A stretch of 30,810 nt of DNA from Chara braunii. Its lineage: Eukaryota > Streptophyta > Charophyceae > Charales > Characeae. Where the stretch lies: NCBI GenBank assembly GCA_003427395.1, contig BFEA01000082.1, forward strand, positions 2,338,319-2,369,128, read 5' to 3'. Made by a program: the position numbers and the translations under genes. Shown here in pieces: positions 9,117 through 17,996 of the stretch (position 1 is its first letter; the number at the start of each line of letters is the position of its first letter). The notes beneath the pieces are model-generated. The model searched no databases and was not told the origin of the DNA. It saw only the letters and a program-made list of their open reading frames with translations.

Positions 9117-10409
9117 GCGCTGGCGATAAAGATGGATCGGCTGAAGTACCCCCGGTTTGTGCGCCTGGTGTCGGGAATGCCCCGCTGCATTGCCCTAGAG
9201 CCAGCTTGTTGATTGGAAATTGGAACAGCTTGCCTGTGCGGGTCGACACGTACAAATGGCTGTCGTCGTTATCCAGAGCAAGCATCCAGATAGAGTGATT
9301 TCTGAAGACCCAACTGGCCACCACCTCCACCGTAACCACCTTTCCTCCCGGTTTATCAAAAGCCCCCCGCATGATGCTCGACCGATCATCCTTATTATCT
9401 GCGACGAAGAAAAACTTGCATCCGTCTTGTGTCAGCACAAGACAACTTCCTAATGGGGTCCCAGTTAGAGGAGCCACCACTCCACTGGTTAGGTCAAAGC
9501 CTACAAGTGTAGTATTAGCCACAGCGTATAGGTAGCTGCCATCTTGTCGAAAGCTTCGATGACTGAAGTGGAGGCTTCCCGGAATGCTCGTAGGGCATGC
9601 TCTTGTTTGGAAGTCGCTGACAAAGGTTTCGGGCGACTCGCCATCCATGACGGAGTACTGAAGGCAGTCATCTGTTGCCACGTCGAGCGGTTAGGATTGA
9701 ATGCACCGCTATAATAGAACAGGTCGGAGACGTTATAGGTGGTTCTGGAACCCACCGTCGTGTCGATGAATGTCAGACCTGCGCCCGAAAAGCCATTCGC
9801 AAATGGCAGAACGAGATACCGCTCGCTCCGGGACAGATCGAGCGCCGTAAAGCGAATATTAGACGGGAATGTGGAGTTGTAGGGCTGCCTTACCGATGTG
9901 CCGTTCGGGTTATACGACGTCCACTGAAGAGTGAGCAGGGAGCAGCTGGCCTCTGCGGTCCCAGAGCTGCCAAGGCCTCGCATATCACACTTGTGCAAAG
10001 ACTGACCTTCACTGAGCGAAGTTCTGGCAGAAGCATTCTCGCAGTAATCCCACTGCGAGTAGAAGAACACCCCCGTCTGAGAGGTAAATACCATGTTCGT
10101 GATATGTTGAGAACACTCAACGTAACCGGATGAATTACCGTAGAAAATTGTACTAGCGGTCAAAACCACTCGGGGAGGCTGAAGAAGAGTCGTGTTGAAC
10201 ATGTTCCAGATGTCGAAAACACTCAAAGAGTCTGCCTGCAGCTCCCTCTCTCCTTGCATATCGCCAATGTCATCACACGCACTCTCCGTCCGCGCAACGG
10301 ACTCCCCTCGTCTCTGCGCTTCGAAGCTCCTCCCTTCTGCTCCGACGGCGGCTGTCACCCGTAACGGCATGGTTATCATCATCATCATTACTATCATCAC
10401 CGTCAGCAT
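8725..10409 (-). pseudogene. copy B: broken paralogue of the membrane protein
   Basis: This aligns along its length with copy A, sharing blocks such as LRVTAAVGA, SQTGVFF, HKCDMRG, LDLSRSERYLVLP, GAFNPNR, DGSYLYA, VLTQDGCKFFFV, NDDSHLYVST and LFQFPINK. The start shown is the Met of MLTVMI shared with A; the frame upstream is not conserved. Two lesions break it. A net 7-nt deletion (around 9680-9705) comes just after FNPNR, so the frame resumes at ATDDCLQ. A TAA at 8959-8961 replaces a Ser TCA codon of copy A. Beyond that stop the frame still encodes a membrane helix and tail to 8725. The N-terminal part is rich in N-glycosylation sites. Expressed as it stands, it would give a truncated secreted ectodomain. 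Confidence 0.75.
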
Positions 10410-11070
10410 CGCAATCGAGATCGAGACACGCAGCTCCACAACTCGTTCCCAGAGGACTGGAAGGACGGTGAAGGTCAAGGATGGGTTTTATAACTTTTTT
10501 CAAGGATAACTATTCACGCACTGGTAGCCGGGCCGGTGGAGAAGCGACACGTGGACTTCGGAAGAAGATCTCTGAATGAACTGCTGCGACAAAAAGCACA
10601 AACAGACACAACAAAGCCGGCAGTGGATGCAGTGCGCCGTGATCCAGAGTCTCCAGGCCGTGGCCTGCTCATCAAAGTGAAAAAAAGAAAACAAAAAGGC
10701 AAAAGAAAAAGAAGGGCGGGTGTCCGGAGAGGAGCCCCGCCGCCGCCACTGAGAAAGCAGATAAGGTTGAACCGTGAAGGCATCAAAGTGAAAAAAAAAA
10801 ACAAAAAGGCAAAAGAAAAAGAAGGGCAGGTGTGCGGAGAAAAGCCCCGCCGCCTGCACTGCGCCGTTTTCAGTTCTCGCTCCGTGACTCCTGTCAAGGA
10901 CTATCTCCTCGAACTACTTATCCCCGGCTCGTCTATGACAGGCGGCAGTCGAAGTGCCAAGCAGCCGCCACTGCCCGCCAGGGAAGACGGTGCTCGCCCA
11001 AAGGGTAGGGGAATGGGCAAGTGACCTGAACATAGTCACGCTGCGCAGACAGACAATTGAATGTGCACAC

Positions 11071-11071
11071 A

Positions 11072-11141
<70 letters not shown>

Positions 11142-11142
11142 N

Positions 11143-11222
<80 letters not shown>
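11071..11222. repeat. compound (CA)n(GA)n microsatellite upstream of copy B
   Basis: About 21 CA units pass into more than 50 GA units, with one N at 11142. It matches the microsatellite at 5501-5595 in the other unit, with the same CA-then-GA order and the same AATGAC/GATGAC boundary. Read in the sense of copy B it lies about 650 bp upstream. Confidence 0.95.
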
Positions 11223-11225
<3 letters not shown>

Positions 11226-11570
11226 TGACTTCAATCCTGGTAAGCGATGCAGGAAGAGAAACACACGAGAAGATGGTAGGGGTAGGCGAGAGAAGATAAC
11301 AGCAGAGTAATCTGGCAGCGGAGATTAGAGGACGTGACACGGAGTGGGCGCCTACGGCGCTCGTAATGCGAGTGAGACAGTCGAAACACTGACCGCAGTC
11401 TCTCTCCCTCGGATCCACTTCTGCCTCCCGCTCGCTGCTACAGCGTGAGGTCGCCCATCAAGTCCTGACAGCACGCTCATAATGAGAAGTGGGTACTGGC
11501 TATCATCACATTTTAGCGGCTTGAGGAGAGGTCCAAGGGTCGAGCGCCTCTGGCTGGGAAACCCCAATCG

Positions 11571-11702
11571 TTTTTTCTTTTTTTTCCCTTAATTGAGAGG
11601 GCGACAGCGTTGAGATATCATCATCGACGGAATTGTTGTATGTCATTCAACTGGTTTCAAACTTTGGTCTGCATTTCAGCAGTAGAGGGGTGACCCATCG
11701 GT
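11571..11702 (-). mobile_element. tRNA-derived SINE, copy 2 (5'-truncated)
   Basis: On the minus strand this matches copy 1 at 7612-7777: the segment before and through the B-box (GTTTGAAACCAG versus GTTCGAATCCAG), then AATTCC, then GATGATATCTCAA and GC..TCG.CCT, then an A-rich tail that appears on the plus strand as the T-rich 11571-11588. The head is truncated within the A-box. The flanks GAAACCCCAAT (11558-11568) and GAAACCCAAT (11703-11712) look like a target-site duplication. Confidence 0.7.
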
Positions 11703-11717
11703 GAAACCCAATTTTTT

Positions 11718-11858
11718 GTCCCAAGGCTTCCGGACATCCGCCAAAACAAGAACGATACACAGATGAAATATTTGTTTGTTTATTTATTTATTTATTTTTG
11801 CCCAGAAGATTAGCATGACTCCTGCGCAAGGATGACACGAATAATCGAGAAACCCCAA
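11718..11858 (+). pseudogene. U6: U6 snRNA-like sequence split by an intron-like insertion
   Basis: Segment 1 (11718-11763) reads GTCC...GGACATCCG...GAACGATACACAGA, matching the plant U6 5' hairpin and the run into the ACAGAGA box. Segment 2 (about 11802-11852) reads AGAAGATTAGCATG.C.CC, then TGCGCAAGGATGACACG, then AATCGAGAAA, matching the U6 catalytic and 3' regions. Between them lie about 40 nt, starting TGAAATATTTG and ending in a T-rich run and GCCCAG, flanked by CAGA on both sides. I see no plant upstream sequence element or TATA box about 30 bp upstream and no T-run terminator after it, so it is probably a pseudogene. Known: some fungal U6 genes carry introns near this site. Whether this insertion is an intron or a simple insert is open. 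Confidence 0.8.
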
Positions 11859-12618
11859 TCCTTTGTTCTTGTTTCACTTGAAACGATGAGCCACGCCCTT
11901 GAGTGCCATCCTCGATCTATCGAACCCACAGAGTGTTTCTTGTTTAATTCATTTTGGATTGACCTCCCGTCTACTCAGCAACATGTACGAACATGAACTA
12001 ATGTAAGAAAAATAACAAAAAGAACTCTGCCGTACGCGGGAGCGGTTGCATGCCGCACGACGCATGCTTTTTTGGCAGTGAGCCTTTTTTTTTTTTTTCC
12101 CCTTTTTTCTTTTAGTTTTCTAGTTTCTCGTGAAGTTGTCGGTATTGCGACAGCACACTTTACACGTTCATCCAAGGTAACAATGGGAACTAAGACACAG
12201 CTGAGCCGTTAGATCACACAAAGCATTCCGGACCCAGAGCAATGATACGACTGTATATGACGAGGAAGAAGACAATGGGAGTTATACGGCCTAGCTGCAG
12301 TACTGGCCATCCTCCACAATTCCTTTCGGATGGTCGAGAGCAAAAAAAAGAGAGCAAAAAAAAAGACAATTGTGCCTAAATGGAGGCCTTGTTGCACTTC
12401 CTCTCCCCTATATTTCTTGTACAGAAAAGTTAAAAAAATATGTCTGTCCTGATCTCCACTCGTGAAGCGGTTCACTCTCCAATAAGTTGTTTTGCGGAGA
12501 GGTCGGAAGGACCTCCCCTCCACAAACCGCCTTTGACAGGCTGGGAAACCCAAAACACTCTCCAGAAGCAGTCTAACACAGTGTGTTTTTTTTTTTTCTG
12601 TCTGACACAGTTTTCATT
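11859..12618. other. no gene; T-rich tracts and a small dispersed repeat
   Basis: T-rich tracts lie at about 12086-12121 and 12583-12597. The stretch 12494-12550 (GGAGAGGTCGGAAGG, then GGCTGGGAAACCC) resembles 11523-11566 (GGAGAGGTCCAAGG, then GGCTGGGAAACCC), so a short dispersed repeat is likely. No supported coding region. Confidence 0.5.
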
Positions 12619-12700
12619 CGCCAAGATTGGCAAGTAAGTGCAACGAAGCACCTACTCGCCAAACTTGGCAGATGGCCAGTAGTGCAACCAGGCACATAGA
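12619..12700. repeat. imperfect tandem repeat, about 40 bp x 2
   Basis: Copy 1 from 12619 (CGCCAAGATTGGCA, then AGTGCAACGAAGCAC) and copy 2 from 12657 (CGCCAAACTTGGCA, then AGTGCAACCAGGCAC) follow one another. Each copy begins with a small palindrome (CCAA..TTGG). Confidence 0.8.
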
Positions 12701-12900
12701 CAAAAGACGAGGGAGGATGGTAGTTGAAAACAGAAGTCCAGTGATGAATCCCGAACAGTGCCTATGAATCCCCCCACCGCGAGGGCCGCCAGGATCCGGA
12801 CCGCAGGCCATGGCCCCTGCGGTTGGGTGCGGCCGAGAATTTCATATATTTATTTTAAAAGAACTAATGGACCAAAAACAAATATATATATATATAGGCG

Positions 12901-12927
12901 GTTGTAGGGTTTGAAGATACCTACAAC
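12901..12927. other. perfect hairpin, 8-bp stem
   Basis: GTTGTAGG (12901-12908) and its complement CCTACAAC (12920-12927) flank an 11-nt loop, right after a (TA)n run at 12882-12896. The surroundings are AT-rich. No T-run follows directly and no gene ends here, so a terminator role is not supported. Confidence 0.7.
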
Positions 12928-13045
12928 CCTACATTTTCTCTTTTGGATTATGAAGTGGTTTTTCATTTTTTTTAAATAGAAAACCAAAAACAAGTATTTT
13001 AATCAAAAGAAATGTAATAAAAAAAAAGGGAAATTTTTATTTTTC

Positions 13046-13148
13046 ATGTGTGTGTGTGTGTGTGTGTGTGTGCACGTGCGGGGGGGAAAGGTGACCCCTT
13101 CCCCACCAATCAATCAATCAATCAATCAATCAAAAAAAAAAAAAAAAA
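13046..13148. repeat. (TG)n, (CAAT)n and poly-A simple repeats
   Basis: (TG)n at 13046-13072, a G-run at 13080-13086, about six CAAT units at 13107-13132, then poly-A at 13133-13148. Low-complexity sequence leading up to the assembly gap. Confidence 0.9.
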
Positions 13149-13202
13149 GTAAAAAAAATGAAACAGCCGGTTAGACCCCCGCGCGCGTGTGTGTGTGCGC
13201 TC

Positions 13203-13443
13203 NNNNNNNNNNNNNNNNNNNNNNNNNNNNNNNNNNNNNNNNNNNNNNNNNNNNNNNNNNNNNNNNNNNNNNNNNNNNNNNNNNNNNNNNNNNNNNNNNN
13301 NNNNNNNNNNNNNNNNNNNNNNNNNNNNNNNNNNNNNNNNNNNNNNNNNNNNNNNNNNNNNNNNNNNNNNNNNNNNNNNNNNNNNNNNNNNNNNNNNNNN
13401 NNNNNNNNNNNNNNNNNNNNNNNNNNNNNNNNNNNNNNNNNNN
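13203..13443. other. assembly gap (241 N)
   Basis: A run of N preceded by a GCGCGCGTGTGTGTGTGCGC tract. Open frames reported across it have no meaning. The gap probably reflects a longer GT/GC repeat. Confidence 0.99.
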
Positions 13444-14504
13444 CGAATCCCAACCCTGATTGGCAGGACCCCCCTCCCCTTGGCCGCAGCGGGCCGATTT
13501 CAGCCGCGTCCGCTGCAGTCATGACAGCGGGCCGTGGTCATGCCCGCAGCCCAGCACGATGTATTGCAAAAGATATAAGACGAATCAGCCTGAGTGCTGC
13601 GGCGAACTTTGTGAGGAAGGCGAAACACACAAGTTTCGGATGCGCCTGCATGCCTAGCTCAGTTAGTAAGGCAGAAAAGTCGGATTCATCTCCCATCGGC
13701 CTCACGTACGTGCCTAGCCCAAGTTGGCCCCCAAGCCAGCATTGGCAGGACCTTGGCCAGTACTGTTGGTTGCTCTGCAGCAGAGATATTGGCGATTAGA
13801 CACCGCAAATGTTGGGTTGGGGGGGGTAGGGGGAGGTGCAGTGACTGGCCGTAGTGCTCGGCACTAGCACCCTGGTGTCCCCCACTCCCATCACTATGAC
13901 GAGGGGTTGATACCGCCTTGCTATTGCACCAGCCACATGGTGCAAAGTTGCAAACCTACCCCCCTGGCTGGGGAGAGATCCAAACTTGTTTTTGTTTTGT
14001 GTTTTGAATCTACAGGAAGCAGAACAGGGAAAGATACACACGGTAGTGCCGCCCTGTAACCCAGCGGTCAGGGGTGTGAGGCCTGGTAGAGCTTGGTATC
14101 TACGACTGGAGGGTTGAGGCAGCTGTAGGCGGGCCGGTTGAATAGCACTAGGTTAAGGTGGTTTTGGTTATATCGGCTTCCATATTATCCCAATTGGTTT
14201 ACTTTATTCATTAGTAAGTTTGCTGTTCTCGGTTACTTCTGGTGGTCTTGAGAATGCTTTAGGATTCTGGGGACTTCTTGCAACTCACTTTACGCCATAC
14301 ATGCAAGTGTACAACGTGTGGGCGGTTCCCTACGTGTGGCGCATGCACCAACCAATCCCGTGCGGCGCACGACATGTGCGGAGAGCGACCCGTCACCGCC
14401 CTCAGAAGAAAAAAAAACAGTCGGGGTTGAAACGGTGCGTTTGAGGCCCCCCGCCAAAATTATAAGCGAGATGAAAAAAAAAATTACAGGAGTACTGCCT
14501 CACC
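13444..14504. other. no defensible gene; possible SINE head relics
   Basis: GCCTAGCTCAGTTAGTAAGGC at 13650-13670 resembles the A-box region of the SINE at 7612, but no B-box follows at the right distance. ACCCAGCGGTCAGGGG near 14059 is also A-box-like. A G-rich run with quadruplex potential lies at 13814-13835. Open frames here lack domain support. Confidence 0.4.
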
Positions 14505-14880
14505 TTGCTCCTCCTCCCCTTCCTCATCCACCATGTCTCCTCCTCCCTTCTCCTTTTCGTCTCCTCCTCCTCCTCCTCCTGTCCGTCCTCCTCCTCCTGC
14601 CCTTCCTCATCCTCCTTGTCTCCTCCTTCTCCTCAAACTTCCTCATCTTCCATGCCTCCTCGTCTCCTTCCCTTCCTCGTGTCCTTCCCTTCCTCGCCGT
14701 CCATGTCTCCTCCTCCTGCCACTCATCGTCCTCCTTCTGCCCTTCCTCTTTTCCCTCCGTCCATCTCTTCTCCTCCCCCATCTTGACTCCTCCTCCTCGT
14801 CCTCGCTATCCTCGTCGTCCTCCTCGTCCACATCCTCCTCCTCCTCTCCGTATCCCCCTCTCCTTGCCATATCCCCATCT
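14505..14880. repeat. pyrimidine-rich (TCC/CTT)n tract
   Basis: About 375 bp almost without purines on the plus strand, mostly TCC, CCT and CTT triplets. It opens several frames on both strands (Ser/Pro-rich on plus, Glu/Arg-rich on minus), all products of composition. Long homopurine-homopyrimidine DNA of this type can form triplexes. Confidence 0.9.
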
Positions 14881-15006
14881 TCCTGTCATACGGCCCCCGT
14901 TCCCCCTCCCAAAAAAGATAAAATAGTAATAATAAAATTGTCTACCGCATGGGCGCGGGGAACGCAGCCCTAAGGTAGGCAAAGCAATGAGACCATGAGC
15001 ATGAAT

Positions 15007-15041
15007 ACGCGAGCGTGCGCGCGCGCGTGCGCGTGCGCGCG

Positions 15042-15115
<74 letters not shown>
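15007..15115. repeat. alternating GC/GT tract followed by (GA)n
   Basis: Alternating purine-pyrimidine sequence (GCGTGCGCGCG type) at 15010-15041 passes directly into about 36 GA units (15042-15115). The first part has Z-DNA potential. Confidence 0.95.
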
Positions 15116-15119
<4 letters not shown>

Positions 15120-15120
<1 letters not shown>

Positions 15121-15480
15121 CTGAATGGCAAAATTGACATATGGGTCAAATTGCGGCCGCAATCTATTTCACAATTGGAATGATTTTAAAAAATATTTTT
15201 AACGTTTTTCCTGGAAAGATCACGATGAAATCTATGAGTACTCCAATTTTCAGATTTTTCACGCATTCTTCTGAGCGCGAAAACTCACTGAATTTGGAGT
15301 ACTTTTTCAGTTGGCCCACTCATGGCTGAGTGGCAAAAATGGAAAATGTGCCGAATCTGCACGACGATTATTTTGCTGTCTAAATGATTTTTTGAAAATG
15401 TTATAATATTTTTCCTGGAAAGAACACAACCTCATCTATGGATTCTCAAAATTTCAGATTTTTCTGCGGCCTCCTCCGAC
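15120..15480. repeat. imperfect tandem duplication, about 205 bp
   Basis: Copy 1 (15120-15324) and copy 2 (15325-15480, shorter) share in order CTGA.TGGCAAAA, TGATTTT, ATATTTTT, TTTTCCTGGAAAGA, ATCTATG and TTTCAGATTTTTC. No coding content is seen; the sequence is AT-rich. Confidence 0.75.
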
Positions 15481-15600
15481 AACAGAAAATTGCAAAAGGT
15501 GCCTCCTGCAAAACGCCTGTTTCGTTGCGCCTGGCCTCCCTGTTTTGAGAAGACGGGCCTCAACGCCTTGGCCTGAGGGCCTTTTTGCAGTTCACATACC

Positions 15601-15693
15601 CTCACTTCTTTTTCGGGTCCACTTTCACCTGAGGACCTGTCCAACGCCCCCCTACTTCTTTTTGGGGTCCGCTTCCACCCGAGGACGGGTCCT
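15601..15693. repeat. imperfect tandem repeat, about 50 bp x 2
   Basis: ACTTCTTTTT.GGGTCC.CTT.CACC.GAGGAC.GGTCC occurs at about 15604 and again at about 15653. The copies differ at a few positions. Confidence 0.8.
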
Positions 15694-15857
15694 TCCTTTT
15701 TCAAAAAGTCCCGGTTCTACCAGGGCTAGTTGTAGGTAGTCCGCAATTTTGCTAAGGACCGGTCCCCTGAATTTTTTAGCCCCCTTAGAACCCACTTTGC
15801 GTCTTGGTCGCCCGCCGCCACCGCAGCCTTAGGGCTGCGAATTTGCGAAATAAAAAA

Positions 15858-15927
15858 CTTGCACGATTCGGCACAGGCACCCCCCGCACGGAACTCCGCA
15901 CGAATGTGCGGCTCGTGCAGTTGCAAG
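15858..15927. other. nested inverted repeat (cruciform/hairpin)
   Basis: The inner stem is CCGCAC (15896-15901) with GTGCGG (15906-15911). A second stem is GCACG (15886-15890) with CGTGC (15914-15918). Outer arms CTTGCACGATTCGGCAC (15858-15874) and the region ending TTGCAAG at 15927 are partly complementary. No gene adjoins it. Confidence 0.55.
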
Positions 15928-17421
15928 TATGCTTTAGACTGCTTTGACACTGCTTTTATATTCATGGATCTGCGGTTGTTCAATGCCAGAACAACGCTGG
16001 CTAGTGCTGGGGTGTTTCCCGGTAACCTGTTGATAGCAGGAGCGTGAGGCCTGGGAGAGAGATCTGGGGATGCTTTGGGGTGGGCATTCTAAGCGACAAC
16101 CAAGGGTTGCTGTCGGGACGAGGTTGGCCGAAGCTGGGGTGAGTCGTAGGATGGTATAATTGGAGGAAAGTGCCCACTCGTTGACCCTTTTGTGAAGGGC
16201 GCCCAAACTTTTCCCACTTGGTGACAAGTGCCCACGGGCAACACAGGGAGAGAGACGCCCCGGTGCTACACCTGAGAAAGGCGGCAGAGAGACGCCTTGA
16301 GTCTACAACTAAGAAAAGTGATCAGATCGACTTTGAATAGATTTCAAAGAGCAGGACTGTGTTTTCTGCCTCGGAGAAGTGTGAGGAAGAATCTACTGCG
16401 ACTAATTCCTCAGACTCCTCTAACTGCTCATCCCAGTTTGGTCTGCGACAAGGTGTTGCCTGGCGTAGTTGATGAGAATCTTGAAATGGAGGTCAAAGGC
16501 TGTCCGCAGGTATCCAGAAGATTCCTGTAACAACAACTGGGACACGACATATACTTGGGTCAACAGTGCTTCCAGGTCGTAGACCATCATAAAAATCTGG
16601 ACCGTTGGTGAAGTAGAGAGGGAGGCTGGTGAATGGGAGGCTGCTCAGGCTGGTGAATGGCAGTTAATGCTATAAGCGGAAGGCCGGACCCTGGAGAAAC
16701 TCGTTCTGCCTTCAAGTTGTGCCTGCTTGCTGTCAGTGTGCGGCTTGCGAGGCTGATGCGAGGAGAGCCTGGTGCCAGAGGCTGCGAGAGAGCACATGCC
16801 TGGAAGGCAAAGCTGGTAGGGTGGCCATAGCTAGGAGCTGCCGCCATATCTGTATGACAACAACCGGCGAGGAGGAGAAGGATTAGGACTGTGAGACTGC
16901 GAGGCCGACAGTGAGTAGGAAGCTTACCTGAGCTTCCCTGACAGTGAATCTACAACTGATGATAATGAAGCTGCTGTTGGGCTCAACGAGGTTGAGGAAG
17001 GTCATTGCCAACCTCCCTAGCCAGGGCTATGGTTGAAGGTTGGGCGCCATTCTTAGAACCTGCACAAGGATCTCGTTAGTGATCGTCAGAGGTTGTCTTT
17101 CATTGCTGAGGTGGCGCTGAAGGGTAGATACCCTGTGGAGAATGCGAGAGAAGAGCGAACATACTTGTATTATAAGTATTTGTTAATATGACTCTTATCA
17201 CTCTCCCCTCTTTCTCTCCTCTCCCTCGTCTCTCTCTGATTGCTTGCTGCTTCTGAAATGTGCAATTGATCGGCATTGGGGTTGTGGAGACCACATATTA
17301 TCACGTTGGTTTCAAAATTGTGTGACATTGCTAGTTGTGCATCTTAACGAGACTGGGCTTATAACAAGATTTAGGATACAAAAAAATCAGTTATGAAAGA
17401 CAAACAAAAAAGGGAAAGTCA
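15928..17421. other. no defensible gene
   Basis: The composition is mixed, with open frames up to 97 codons (for example 15934-16227 minus and 16297-16530 plus) but no domain or paralogue. GGCTGGTGAATGG occurs twice at about 16624 and 16649. An acidic frame around 16940-17010 reads like a degraded coding fragment, but frameshifts surround it. Confidence 0.4.
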
Positions 17422-17706
17422 TAAAACCTCCCCGCGAGGAACCCTTTGTATCAGTTTCCCCCCCTTACGAGGAAAAAGGTGCCGCTGGCCCCAAAACCAC
17501 TTTCGGAGTCAGTTTTGAACCCTGCAAAACACTTTCCCGCCATTTTTACATAGCGGCTGTTACCGGCCAGCCAAGTGCAAAAATAACACAAAATAACGGC
17601 CAGCTAGGTTCAAAAATAACACCAAAAGTGATTTTGGGACCTCCGACATTTTTTTTCCCCGTTTGGGGGGACATGGACACAAAGGTTTCTTCACGGGGAA
17701 GTTTAA
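17422..17706. mobile_element. foldback MITE with arms of about 105 bp
   Basis: The left arm (17424-17525) and the complement of the right arm (17600-17705) match in order: AAAC.TCCCCG.GA, GAA.CCTTTGT, TCCCCCC, ACG.GGAAAAA, CCCAAAA.CACTTT, GG.GT and TTTTGAACC. The centre holds a direct repeat of CGGCCAGC followed by CAAAAATAACAC. There is no coding capacity. One-arm similarity to 6106-6210 shows the family is dispersed. A target duplication is not resolved. Confidence 0.75.
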
Positions 17707-17815
17707 TGTTTTTTCCCAACAAAAAATCCATTATTTTCTTCTTTGTTTCTCTTTACGTTTAATGTTCTTTCCCAACAAAAAATCCATTTTTTTCTTCTTT
17801 CTTTCTCTTTTTTCT
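17700..17815. repeat. 57-bp tandem duplication
   Basis: GTTTAATGTT.TTTCCCAAC, AAAAAATCCATT and TTTTCTTCTTT occur at 17701 and again at 17758 with few differences. The first copy overlaps the right end of the foldback element. Confidence 0.9.
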
Positions 17816-17884
17816 TACTTTTCATTCTTTTCCTTGATTTACTCCTTCTGCAGGGCCATGCTAACTTTCTTTCTTTGTGCTTCC

Positions 17885-17888
<4 letters not shown>

Positions 17889-17980
<92 letters not shown>

Positions 17981-17996
17981 GTGTGTGTGTGTGTGT
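17889..17996. repeat. compound (CT)n(TG)n microsatellite
   Basis: About 28 CT units pass into about 25 TG units with one GC interruption. Same class as the compound tracts near the membrane-protein genes, but in the opposite orientation. Confidence 0.95.

Larger units (their letters stand above)
6338..11515. repeat. tandem duplication unit 2
   Basis: This is the diverged second copy of the block at about 1730-6008. It is longer mainly because of extra sequence at about 7612-8390, which includes a SINE and local repeats, and because of longer microsatellites. It carries pseudogene copy B. The divergence includes many substitutions and indels, so the duplication is old. Confidence 0.85.

Noticed and set aside
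10914-11418. Long open frames over the CA/GA repeat
   Set aside because: Dinucleotide repeats stay open in several frames; the products are only Ser-Leu, Thr-His or Arg-Glu repeats.
11718-11858. Functional U6 gene
   Set aside because: No upstream sequence element, TATA box or T-run terminator at the expected distances, and several changes in conserved positions.
12901-12927. Transcription terminator
   Set aside because: A good hairpin, but the sequence is eukaryotic, no gene ends there and no T-run follows.
13650-13700. tRNA gene or SINE head
   Set aside because: The A-box is good but no B-box follows at proper distance and no cloverleaf can be drawn.
13158-13799. Open frames crossing the N gap
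   Set aside because: Translation of unknown bases has no meaning.
14318-14973. Ser/Pro-rich and Glu/Arg-rich open frames
   Set aside because: They follow from the CCT/TCC composition; opposite strands are open at once and there is no domain.
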